From JAJZAM01 sp027391075 (GTDB lineage Bacteria > Actinomycetota > Acidimicrobiia > Acidimicrobiales > Palsa-688): a stretch of 64,000 nt of DNA. Made by a program: the position numbers and the translations under genes. Under the pieces are notes generated by a model. The model searched no databases. It was not told where the DNA came from and was given only the letters and a program-made list of their open reading frames with translations. The stretch is taken from the NCBI GenBank assembly GCA_027391075.1, contig DAHYHI010000079.1, positions 62,001 through 126,000 of the forward strand, in the 5' to 3' direction. Of the stretch, positions 42,319 to 49,150 are shown piece after piece; within the stretch, counting starts at the first letter, position 1; each line of letters starts with the position of its first letter.

Positions 42319-42885
42319 GTGCTCTACGTGCTACGTCACGGCCAGACCGCCCACAACGCCGCCGGCCTGCTCCTGGGAAGCAGCGACGTCCCCCTGGACG
42401 ACGAGGGCCGCCGCCAAGCCGACAAGCTCGGTCGCCTGCCAGAGCTGGCTGGAGCTTCCAGGGTGGTGTCGAGCCCTTTGATTCGGGCGTTGGACACTGC
42501 CGGGGCGTTGGGACCCTCGGTGAGCGTCGACGAACGCTGGCGTGAGATCGACTACGGATCCTTCGAAGGGGTTCCCGTCGCGGCTGCCGGCCAGCTTTGG
42601 GACCGCTGGTCCGTCGACCTGGCCTACCGTCCGCCCGGCGGTGAGTCCCTATCAGACGTCGCCTTGCGGGTGCGGTCAGCGTGCGAGGAGCTATGGGAGG
42701 AAGCTTCGGACTGCGACGTCGTCGTGGTGAGCCACGTGTCGCCGATCAAGGCTGCCGTGGCGTGGGCTCTCGGGGTTGGCGACGAGATCTGCTGGAGGAC
42801 CTACCTGGCCACTGCGTCGATCACCGTGATCGGCGCCGGCCGCGCCGGCCCGTCCCTGCGGGGTTTCAACCTGCCCGGGGGTTAG
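42319..42885 (+). CDS. Histidine phosphatase (phosphoglycerate-mutase-like)
   Basis: A 188-aa branch-1 histidine phosphatase: catalytic LRHGQTAHN at residue ~5, second Arg in SSPLIRALDTA, Glu in WREIDYGSFEG and second His in VVVSHVSPIKAA. Substrate unknown. In mycobacteria a comparable domain is fused to RNase HI next to the zinc-ribbon gene (Rv2228c/Rv2229c); here it is free-standing. GTG 42319 sits 7 nt after TAGGGT (42306-42311). Its last codons and stop lie inside the left copy of a 49-bp direct repeat. Confidence 0.88.
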   Translation: MLYVLRHGQTAHNAAGLLLGSSDVPLDDEGRRQADKLGRLPELAGASRVVSSPLIRALDTAGALGPSVSVDERWREIDYGSFEGVPVAAAGQLWDRWSVDLAYRPPGGESLSDVALRVRSACEELWEEASDCDVVVVSHVSPIKAAVAWALGVGDEICWRTYLATASITVIGAGRAGPSLRGFNLPGG

Positions 42886-42922
42886 CCGACCGTGGCCGCG
42901 CTGGCTATGGTGGGATCGTCGC
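42874..42922 (+). repeat. 49-bp direct repeat, left copy
   Basis: Perfectly identical to 43955-44003. It spans the end and stop codon of the histidine phosphatase gene plus downstream bases, including a TATGGT box (42906-42911). Together the copies flank the MNT-HEPN cassette. Confidence 0.95.
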
Positions 42923-43184
42923 CGCCTTCCGCTGCGGCTTTGCGCTAGCGAGGCACAGTTGGCTTAGTGGCGTGGCATACGATGGCTACCTGACGACAAC
43001 TTCAGCGTTCGAGCTAGGTCGGATCATGACCGAGCATCGATCCAGGACAACAGAGGCGCTAAATGGTCCGTGTAACTGGCAGATCACTTTTGTTCCCTGA
43101 TGAGTCTTGCTATGCCGTTTGCCAGAGCCGCAGCGGGACTGTGTGCGCCGGCCCACAGGGTTCGTTCCAGGCGGAGCTCACCTC
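42923..43184 (+). other. Non-coding left part of the MNT-HEPN cassette
   Basis: 262 bp after the left repeat without a credible gene. It holds a 23-bp sequence (42985-43007) repeated at the MNT/HEPN junction, and a GGCGGAG ribosome-binding site ending about 8 nt before the MNT start. Base composition is less GC-rich than its surroundings. Confidence 0.6.
42985..43007 (+). repeat. 23-bp direct repeat, left copy
   Basis: GCTACCTGACGACAACTTCA plus GCG, identical to 43551-43573 where it covers the MNT stop codon and the early HEPN codons. This copy may be a relic of an earlier MNT/HEPN junction. Confidence 0.9.
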
Positions 43185-43559
43185 ATGAGCTCGGTCACCT
43201 ACGAGGTGCGCGACGGCAAGGCGTGTTACGCGGGCCGCACCCTGGCTGAGTGGGTATCCGATGTGGTGGCTGCGATTGTCGCAGCCTGCGACCCAGAGCA
43301 GGTACTGCTGTTCGGTTCTGTGGCCCGGGGTGACGACGGCCCCGATTCGGACATCGACTTGATGGTGGTGCTCTCCTCAATCGATTACACCAAGCGCCAC
43401 GATATCGCTGCTACTCTGCGGAGTGAAACTCCGGCGCTGCTGCCGCTTCAGATGTTCGTGACCGACAGACGCGAGTGCTTACGCAGACGAGACGTCGTTG
43501 GCTCGATGCACTACTGGCCGCTCCGGGAAGGGCGGGTTGTCTACTCCAGAGCTACCTGA
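43185..43559 (+). CDS. MNT-type nucleotidyltransferase (antitoxin of MNT-HEPN pair)
   Basis: A 124-aa minimal nucleotidyltransferase. Signature LLFGSVARGDDGPDSDIDLMVV gives GSxARG and the DxD metal pair. In MNT-HEPN modules this protein neutralises the HEPN RNase, in studied cases by adenylylating it. ATG 43185 has GGAG 8 nt upstream. Its stop (TGA 43557-43559) lies 23 bp inside the HEPN frame, so the pair is coupled. The module sits between two copies of a 49-bp direct repeat, a sign of recent insertion. Confidence 0.88.
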   Translation: MSSVTYEVRDGKACYAGRTLAEWVSDVVAAIVAACDPEQVLLFGSVARGDDGPDSDIDLMVVLSSIDYTKRHDIAATLRSETPALLPLQMFVTDRRECLRRRDVVGSMHYWPLREGRVVYSRAT

Positions 43560-43947
43560 CGACAACTTCAGCGAGGCCCGCCGCTGGCTTGGGAACGTCG
43601 AAGATGACCTCCACGCAATGCGTGCCGTCGCCAACGATCCCGAGTCCCCCTGCCGAATGGTGTGTTTTCTTGCACATCTGGTCACGGAGAAGGCGCTGAA
43701 GGCCACGCTCATCGATGCAGGTGTGCCCTTCAGGAAGACCCACGACCTCGTGGCGCTGCACGCGATGTGCATTCACGTTGGTCGGCTAAGCGCGGTGGCC
43801 GGCGCAACCTTTGCGGTTCTCGATCCATGGGCTGTCGACGGACGGTACGCAGATGACCTTGCCGAGGCGGACCGTGAGCTGGCGGAACGCTTGGCGGGCT
43901 TCGCCGAGCAGGTGGTGGCAGAGGTGCGACGAGAGCTAGGAGTGTGA
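43537..43947 (+). CDS. HEPN-domain toxin of MNT-HEPN pair
   Basis: A 136-aa HEPN helical protein: SEARRWLGNVEDDLHAMRAV, CRMVCFLAHLVTEKALKATL, then FRKTHDLVALH. The usual HEPN RNase motif (R-x4-6-H) is not obvious, but the KTHDL segment is typical of this subfamily. The start is TTG at 43537 (or TTG 43498), overlapping the MNT gene. The right copy of the 49-bp repeat begins 8 bp after its stop. Confidence 0.82.
   Translation: MSTPELPDDNFSEARRWLGNVEDDLHAMRAVANDPESPCRMVCFLAHLVTEKALKATLIDAGVPFRKTHDLVALHAMCIHVGRLSAVAGATFAVLDPWAVDGRYADDLAEADRELAERLAGFAEQVVAEVRRELGV
43551..43573 (+). repeat. 23-bp direct repeat, right copy
   Basis: Identical to 42985-43007; covers the MNT stop codon and the start-proximal HEPN codons. 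Confidence 0.9.
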
Positions 43948-43954
43948 CACTTGC

Positions 43955-44003
43955 CCCGGGGGTTAGCCGACCGTGGCCGCGCTGGCTATGGTGGGATCGT
44001 CGC
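43955..44003 (+). repeat. 49-bp direct repeat, right copy
   Basis: Identical to 42874-42922. Here it lies upstream of the ferredoxin gene and carries a TATGGT box (43987-43992) that could be its promoter. Confidence 0.95.
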
Positions 44004-44031
44004 TGTTACAACCTCGGGAGGTCAAGACAAG

Positions 44032-44223
44032 ATGCACGTGGTAGTGGACTTCGATCGCTGTGAGAGCAACGCTTTGTGCATGGCGGCAGCCCCGGAGGTC
44101 TTCGAGGTGAGAGACGACGACTTTCTCTACATCCTCGACGAGAACCCGCCCGAAGAGCTCCGGGCCAAGGTCGAGCTCGCTGCGCAACGCTGCCCCAAGC
44201 AGGCGATCACCATCGAAGGCTGA
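44032..44223 (+). CDS. 3Fe-4S ferredoxin
   Basis: A 63-aa ferredoxin of the type that donates electrons to cytochromes P450. The Cys pattern C-x5-C ... C-P (RCESNALC, QRCPKQAI) lacks the fourth ligand of a 4Fe-4S cluster. GGGAGG lies about 12 nt before ATG 44032. The open frame back to 43951 reads through the direct repeat and was discarded. No P450 gene is in the window. Before the cassette inserted, this gene probably lay about 150 bp after the histidine phosphatase. Confidence 0.88.
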   Translation: MHVVVDFDRCESNALCMAAAPEVFEVRDDDFLYILDENPPEELRAKVELAAQRCPKQAITIEG

Positions 44224-44256
44224 GACGACCGCCGAGCGAGGCGGCACGGCCGTCGC

Positions 44257-46209
44257 TTAGCGAGAACAGGGCCGGCCGAGTGCTTCTAGGTAGAACGCCA
44301 GCTCCGCCTCGTATACGGCTCGGATCGTCTCTGCCTTGCGGAAGCCGTGGCCTTCCCCCTCGAAGCGGTGGTACTCCACTCGGACCCCGGCTGAGTCCAA
44401 GGCGTCGAAGATCTCTTGGGACTGCGAGGGGGGGACGACCATGTCGTCGAGACCCTGGAAGATGACAAGGGGAGTCCTGATCGAAGAGGCGTTGTGCAGC
44501 GGCGAACGCCGGACGTACTCGGCTCGGGCTTGCGGCCAAGGTCCTATTAGGCTGTCGAGGTAGTGCGCTTCGAACTTGTGGGTGTCGCGGGCCAGCATTT
44601 CCAGGTCGGTGACACCGTAGAGGCTCGCCGCCGCCGCGAACGCGTCGCTGGTGGCGAGAGCCCCCAGCGTTGTCAGACCTCCTGCGCTGCCACCGCGGAT
44701 GAAAGCTTTCGCCGGGTCGACCAGCCCGAGACGGCGAAGCTCGGCGACCGCCGCCACGACGTCGGCCACGTCGGCGACACCCCACGCGCCTTTAAGCTTT
44801 TGCCTGTAGGCCCGGCCGTAGCCGCTGCTGCCTCTGTAGTCGACGTCTGCGACGGCGAACCCTCTCGTCGTCCAGTACTGCACCGCCAGGTTCAGCAGCC
44901 TCTGGGCTTGCGAAGTCGGACCTCCGTGGATGACAACCACAAGCGGGGGGAGATCTCCGGGTGGGCCTTCGAAGTCCCCTGACGCCGGCGGGTAGAACAC
45001 GGCGTGGGCGACGTCAGGTCCGTCCGGGCCCGGCGTCGGAAAGTCAACCAGGGTCGGCGTCGAGGCGAACGCCTCGGGCAGGGGGGTCTGTCGGGAGCGG
45101 ACTAGGACACGGTGCGAGCCGTCCCTGTCGATGCGAACGACGCACGCGGGAAGCGTCGGCGAGCCGGCGACGCACACTACTGCGTCCCCGCAAGCCTGAA
45201 GCGAACTGAACGAACTGTAAGGCAGCCCGTGCATTTCGACGAGGCCCCCGCCGGGCTGATCCTCCCAGCCGATCGCACGGCCTTGCGGCGTCGTCCAAGT
45301 TGCCACCAACCTTCCCGACGAGTCGAAGGTGTAGTGGGAGTTACCGAAAACCCAGTCTGGTTCGCCCACTTCCGCCTCTAGAGCAGTCAGGGGTTGTGAC
45401 AACTCGTCGTAGACGTTCCACCAGCCGCTGCGATCCGACAAGTAGTGCAGCACGCCGCCAGGTGACCATCTCGGCTGGCTGACCGACTCGCCCGGCCCGC
45501 CGGCGACGAGTCTCGCGGGCCCTAGCTTTACGGTTCCGCCAGCCGCGGCCATGTCCGCCACCCACAGGCAGGTCGAATCCCAAGGCATGTCGGGGTGGTC
45601 CCACGTGATCCACGCGAGGCGTCCGCCGTCGGGGGACACCCTCGGGGCGGAGAAGAAGTCGTGGCCGTCAACGAGCGTGACCGGCTCGGACCCTTGCGAC
45701 AGCCACCCCTCCTCGACCCACAGCGGCACCGCCACCAAGTCGTTCGCCACTCCCGAAGCGCCGTGAGCTTCACGAACGCATATGACAGCCGACCCGTCAG
45801 CGCTGACGACCGGGTCGGCGTAACGAACCGAGCGACCTTCCACGGCGGGGGTCAAAGGCCGGTTCCGCCGCGACGGGCCGTGTAGCGCCCAGAGGCGTTG
45901 GTCTGCGAAGTTGGGGTACACGACCAGCGGATCCCAGCCTGAAGGGTCCCACACCACGTGGCATCTCCCCCCGTACTCGTGCACGAGGGTGCGAACTGAC
46001 ACCGCTTCGGGGGTCTCCTCGCGGGGAGGTTCCGAGGCGTCGGGAGGGCACGACACCACCACGGCCCGGCCGGCCTCCGACGGGCGTGTCTCGACCCACC
46101 AGACCCGGCCCCCCGCGTACGAAACCGACGAGAAGCCGGCTGCGCCCGCTACGAGCCGATCGACGTCGATCGGCGACGACCACGTTCCGTAGGCCGCGAC
46201 ATTCTTCAT
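44257..46209 (-). CDS. S9-family prolyl oligopeptidase-like peptidase
   Basis: A 650-aa serine peptidase. N-terminal ~390 residues form a beta-propeller (repeats such as VSADGSAVICV, VSPDGGRLAWITW). The C-terminal alpha/beta-hydrolase domain has VVVIHGGPTSQ, nucleophile elbow GGSAGGLTTL, catalytic Asp in GLDDMVVPPSQS and His in GEGHGFRKAE. No signal peptide, so cytoplasmic. Minus-strand TAGAGT (46223-46218) lies 8 nt before ATG 46209. Divergent from the AidB-like gene. Confidence 0.92.
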   Translation of the reverse strand: MKNVAAYGTWSSPIDVDRLVAGAAGFSSVSYAGGRVWWVETRPSEAGRAVVVSCPPDASEPPREETPEAVSVRTLVHEYGGRCHVVWDPSGWDPLVVYPNFADQRLWALHGPSRRNRPLTPAVEGRSVRYADPVVSADGSAVICVREAHGASGVANDLVAVPLWVEEGWLSQGSEPVTLVDGHDFFSAPRVSPDGGRLAWITWDHPDMPWDSTCLWVADMAAAGGTVKLGPARLVAGGPGESVSQPRWSPGGVLHYLSDRSGWWNVYDELSQPLTALEAEVGEPDWVFGNSHYTFDSSGRLVATWTTPQGRAIGWEDQPGGGLVEMHGLPYSSFSSLQACGDAVVCVAGSPTLPACVVRIDRDGSHRVLVRSRQTPLPEAFASTPTLVDFPTPGPDGPDVAHAVFYPPASGDFEGPPGDLPPLVVVIHGGPTSQAQRLLNLAVQYWTTRGFAVADVDYRGSSGYGRAYRQKLKGAWGVADVADVVAAVAELRRLGLVDPAKAFIRGGSAGGLTTLGALATSDAFAAAASLYGVTDLEMLARDTHKFEAHYLDSLIGPWPQARAEYVRRSPLHNASSIRTPLVIFQGLDDMVVPPSQSQEIFDALDSAGVRVEYHRFEGEGHGFRKAETIRAVYEAELAFYLEALGRPCSR

Positions 46210-46243
46210 GGCGTGGAACTCTACGGCGATCTAACATGCAAAG

Positions 46244-48163
46244 GTGACCGAAGTTACACACGGAGGTCAAACCTCCGACTCTGGCAATGTCCGTGTCAGC
46301 GAGAAGGCCCCAGGCGAAGGGGCCGCCCGAGCGAAGTCGCTCAGTGCTGTGCCCGAGCGTGTGGGTGGTTTGGCCTTCTCGAGCCCGTCGAAGCGGATGC
46401 GTTACGACACCTCCTTTTTCGGGGGTGCCACGGGGCGTAACTGGTACGACATAGACCCGACCTTGCAGTTCTTGATGGCGATGCACCTCGGGCCGTCCGA
46501 GCTGGCATGGGCCACGCCGCATCTGCGACGCGTCGGGGCTCTCATGGGCGGGCCGGTGTCACAGTACGCGGAGCAGACAGACCGCGCGCCGGCACGCTTG
46601 GAGCGCTACGACCGCTGGGGGCACGAGACGGCCGAGGTGATCCTGCCGGAGAGCTTCGTAGCATCCCAGGCGGCGGTCCTCGCTGACAATTTGAGCTCGC
46701 CGGTTTTCGCGGCCCAGGCCCGCCAGGCTGGAGTGGACCCGGCGCCGCTGAGCGCAGCGTGGAGCTACCTGCTCGACCAGGCCGACATCGGAATGACGTG
46801 CGCTTTGGGCACCGGCGGTGACATGGTAATAAGGATGGCGGAGTCGTTCGCCCCGCCCGACGTGCTCGCCCGGGTTCGGGAGTTGTTCGCCGGCGGGGAT
46901 AACTCGGGCGCTGCCGGCCAGATGTTCACCGAACGGGCCGGAGGTTCGGACCTCGGGGCACTGGAGACCACTGCAACTCACGTTTCGGGTGACACGTGGC
47001 GGCTCGACGGTATCAAGTGGTTCGTGTCGAACGTGCACGCCCCGGCTTTCGTCGCGCTGGCCAAGATCGAAGGCGGTGCCGACGGGGTGAGAGGCGTCAT
47101 GCCGTTCCTGGTGCTATCCGAGCGAAGAGACGGAAGTCGTAACGGGATCCGGATCCGCAGGCTGAAGGACAAGCTCGGAACCAAGTCGGTGCCGTCGGGT
47201 GAGGTCGAGCTCGACGGGGTAGAGGCTTTCCTTCTGGCCCCCGCGCCGGGGGACACCCAGGTAGGGTCGGCCGGCTCCGCCGGCCAGGGCCGCCCTGGCG
47301 CAGCACGGGGTTCGAGCGGGCTCGCGGCGATGATGCGCCTCACCAACGGTGCCCGGCTGGGTATCGCAATGATGGGCGTCGGGTGCGCCCGGCGGGCGCT
47401 GGTCGAGTCGGTGTGTTACACCCAGGCTCGGGAGGCTTTCGGGGCTCGCCTCATCGACCAGCCCCTGGTAAGGCGCAAGCTGGCGGAGATGATCGTCGAG
47501 GTCGAAGCGGCCCAAGCCGTCGTCTTCGACGGCTACCTGGGTAACAGGCTTCGGCTTTCCGCTCCGCTGGCGAAGCTGCGGGCGGCCAGGCTGGGAGTGA
47601 CAGCGGCCAGCGACGCGGTCGAGCTGCACGGCGGTAACGGCTACATAGAGACCTGGCCGGTCGCGCGGATCCTGCGCGACGCCCAGGTGAACCCGGTCTG
47701 GGAGGGCGCCGACAACATTTTGTGCCTCGACGTGCGCAGAGCGATGGACCGCGAGCAGGCCCATGAGGCGCTTTTCGATCGGGTGGCCGCCTCGGTGGAC
47801 TCAGCGCCCAGCGTTACAGCCGACCAGCGCAGCGCTAGGGAGCTGACCGCCGCTGGCCTGGAGCGTGCACGCCGGGCGTTGGCGGCTTGGAGGTCTCTCG
47901 AAGCTGACGCCGCCGAGGCGAGGCTGTTCCCGCTTAGCCAACTATTCTCCTCCTTGTACACTTCTGCGGCCCTGTTGGACCAGGTCGCCGCAGAGCATCG
48001 AGGTGTGGGCGGGGACGCGGCGTCGGGTCGCAAAGCGCTCGTAGCTGCGATCCACGCCCGGCGTCATCTCGTGGCCTCGGACCCGCTGGACGAGATCGAA
48101 GGCGACAACTCCGACCTCGACCGCTTCAAGTTGCTCTTAGACGGCGCTTTCGTCGACGTGTAG
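46244..48163 (+). CDS. AidB-like acyl-CoA dehydrogenase
   Basis: A 639-aa member of the AidB/isovaleryl-CoA-dehydrogenase-like branch. An extra N-terminal domain (~50-180, MRYDTSFFGG, NWYDIDPTLQ), then the ACAD core: MTCALGTGGDMVIRM, FTERAGGSDLGALETTA, GIKWFVSNVHAPAF, RLKDKLGTKSVPSGEVELDG, YTQAREAFGARLIDQPLVR, ELHGGNGYIETWPVARILRD, NPVWEGADNILCLD. AidB proteins are linked to alkylation stress; biochemical role uncertain. GTG start 6 nt after TAACAT (46232-46237). Confidence 0.9.
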   Translation: MTEVTHGGQTSDSGNVRVSEKAPGEGAARAKSLSAVPERVGGLAFSSPSKRMRYDTSFFGGATGRNWYDIDPTLQFLMAMHLGPSELAWATPHLRRVGALMGGPVSQYAEQTDRAPARLERYDRWGHETAEVILPESFVASQAAVLADNLSSPVFAAQARQAGVDPAPLSAAWSYLLDQADIGMTCALGTGGDMVIRMAESFAPPDVLARVRELFAGGDNSGAAGQMFTERAGGSDLGALETTATHVSGDTWRLDGIKWFVSNVHAPAFVALAKIEGGADGVRGVMPFLVLSERRDGSRNGIRIRRLKDKLGTKSVPSGEVELDGVEAFLLAPAPGDTQVGSAGSAGQGRPGAARGSSGLAAMMRLTNGARLGIAMMGVGCARRALVESVCYTQAREAFGARLIDQPLVRRKLAEMIVEVEAAQAVVFDGYLGNRLRLSAPLAKLRAARLGVTAASDAVELHGGNGYIETWPVARILRDAQVNPVWEGADNILCLDVRRAMDREQAHEALFDRVAASVDSAPSVTADQRSARELTAAGLERARRALAAWRSLEADAAEARLFPLSQLFSSLYTSAALLDQVAAEHRGVGGDAASGRKALVAAIHARRHLVASDPLDEIEGDNSDLDRFKLLLDGAFVDV

Positions 48164-48205
48164 GAGGCGGGCGACGACAGGCGGCCCTTGAACGCTCCGG
48201 ACTAA

Positions 48206-48241
48206 GTGTGATGCGTGATGTGTGATGCGTTACCATATGGT
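48206..48241 (+). promoter_or_regulatory. vapBC operator/promoter region
   Basis: Two 11-bp direct repeats GTGTGATGCGT (48206-48216, 48220-48230; 14-bp period) and a palindrome ACCATATGGT (48232-48241) run up to the VapB start. TACCAT (48231-48236) is 6 nt before the ATG, so the repressor site would cover the promoter, as in autoregulated toxin-antitoxin operons. Confidence 0.65.
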
Positions 48242-48242
48242 T

Positions 48243-48488
48243 ATGAGGCGTACGACGATTATGCTGCCCGACGAGCTAGACGCAAGGGTTCGCCTTGAGG
48301 CCCGACGCCGGGGTGTATCGATAGCCAACCTCGCACGCGAAGCCATCGATCACTATGTGCCCGGCCCGGTGAAAAAAGGGGGGCTGGGCTTCTTCGCTAT
48401 CGGCGAAGGTGGGCCCTCCGACGTTTCGGAGCGCGTGGACGAGTTCGTCGGAGAGACGATCTCTCGCAACCGTCGGAATCCGGCGTAG
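48243..48488 (+). CDS. Ribbon-helix-helix antitoxin (VapB-like)
   Basis: An 81-aa protein. RHH DNA-binding fold at the N terminus (RRTTIMLPDELDARVRLEA, then NLAREAIDHYV), with a C-terminal tail that should wrap the toxin. The leaderless TACCAT promoter sits 6 nt upstream. Stop to toxin start: 4 bp. It should bind its own operator repeats together with the PIN toxin. Confidence 0.85.
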   Translation: MRRTTIMLPDELDARVRLEARRRGVSIANLAREAIDHYVPGPVKKGGLGFFAIGEGGPSDVSERVDEFVGETISRNRRNPA

Positions 48489-48492
48489 CGGC

Positions 48493-48903
48493 ATGTTGAT
48501 AGTCGACGCGGGACCGCTCTACGCCGCGGCAGCGACGGGTGATCGCAACCACCGTCGAAGCGTCGAGCTGCTCTCCAGCGCCGAGCGGCCCCTCTTAGTT
48601 CCCACATTGGTCGTAACCGAGGTCGCCTATCTGCTGGCAGATCGTATCGGCCCCCACGCCGAAGTGGCGTTTAGCCGTTCGATCGCTAAGGGGGAGCTCG
48701 TCGTCGAACCAGTCCTTGACGTCGAGTGGGATCGAATCGCGGGCCTAACTGAGCAGTATCGCGACCTCCCGCTTGGGATTGTGGACGCTTCCGTCGTGGC
48801 TCTTGCCGAGCGCCACGACGTCGCAGTGATCGCAACGCTCGATCATCGCCACTTCTCCGTCGTGCGGCCGAGGCACAGGCCGTCATTCGCTCTCGTACCT
48901 TGA
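48493..48903 (+). CDS. PIN-domain toxin (VapC-like)
   Basis: A 136-aa PIN RNase: acidic residues Asp5 (LIVDAGPLYAA), Glu in VTEVAYLLAD, Asp in GIVDASVVALAER and Asp in IATLDHRHF, the expected four-acid active site. VapC toxins cleave tRNA or rRNA. ATG 48493 lies 4 bp after the antitoxin stop; the upstream open frame inside the antitoxin gene is ignored. Confidence 0.9.
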   Translation: MLIVDAGPLYAAAATGDRNHRRSVELLSSAERPLLVPTLVVTEVAYLLADRIGPHAEVAFSRSIAKGELVVEPVLDVEWDRIAGLTEQYRDLPLGIVDASVVALAERHDVAVIATLDHRHFSVVRPRHRPSFALVP

Positions 48904-48929
48904 CACCCGCCCCAAGGTAGCGGGCGCCG

Positions 48930-49133
48930 TCAGCGGTGTCGCAGCCACCTCTCGGCTTCTGTGACCAGCCGGCGGGCGCCGCCGTCGCGGCTGTCTCGCC
49001 AGACCTGGGCGAGCATCCAGATCGACGTGGCTACGACGGCCAGTACTACCACTGCGACTAGGGCGGCCGGCATCCCTGACGCTCCAAGCCCGGCGACGGG
49101 ATGGGAAGGCTGCTGCACAGCTAGGAAAGCCAC
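48930..49133 (-). CDS. Small single-pass membrane protein, 67 aa
   Basis: A hydrophobic span (AALVAVVVLAVVATSIWMLA) followed by an Arg-rich, probably cytoplasmic tail (VWRDSRDGGARRLV). GTG 49133 has GAGG 7-8 nt upstream on the minus strand and follows the acyltransferase stop by 17 bp, same strand, so cotranscription is likely. The larger open frame through this stretch overlaps the acyltransferase and is not real beyond this part. No family recognised. Confidence 0.6.
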   Translation of the reverse strand: MAFLAVQQPSHPVAGLGASGMPAALVAVVVLAVVATSIWMLAQVWRDSRDGGARRLVTEAERWLRHR

Positions 49134-49150
49134 ACGAGAATCCTCGACTC

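Noticed and set aside
42923..43184. Transposase or integrase remnant explaining the 49-bp duplication
   Set aside because: No frame with transposase or recombinase motifs and no terminal inverted repeats were seen.
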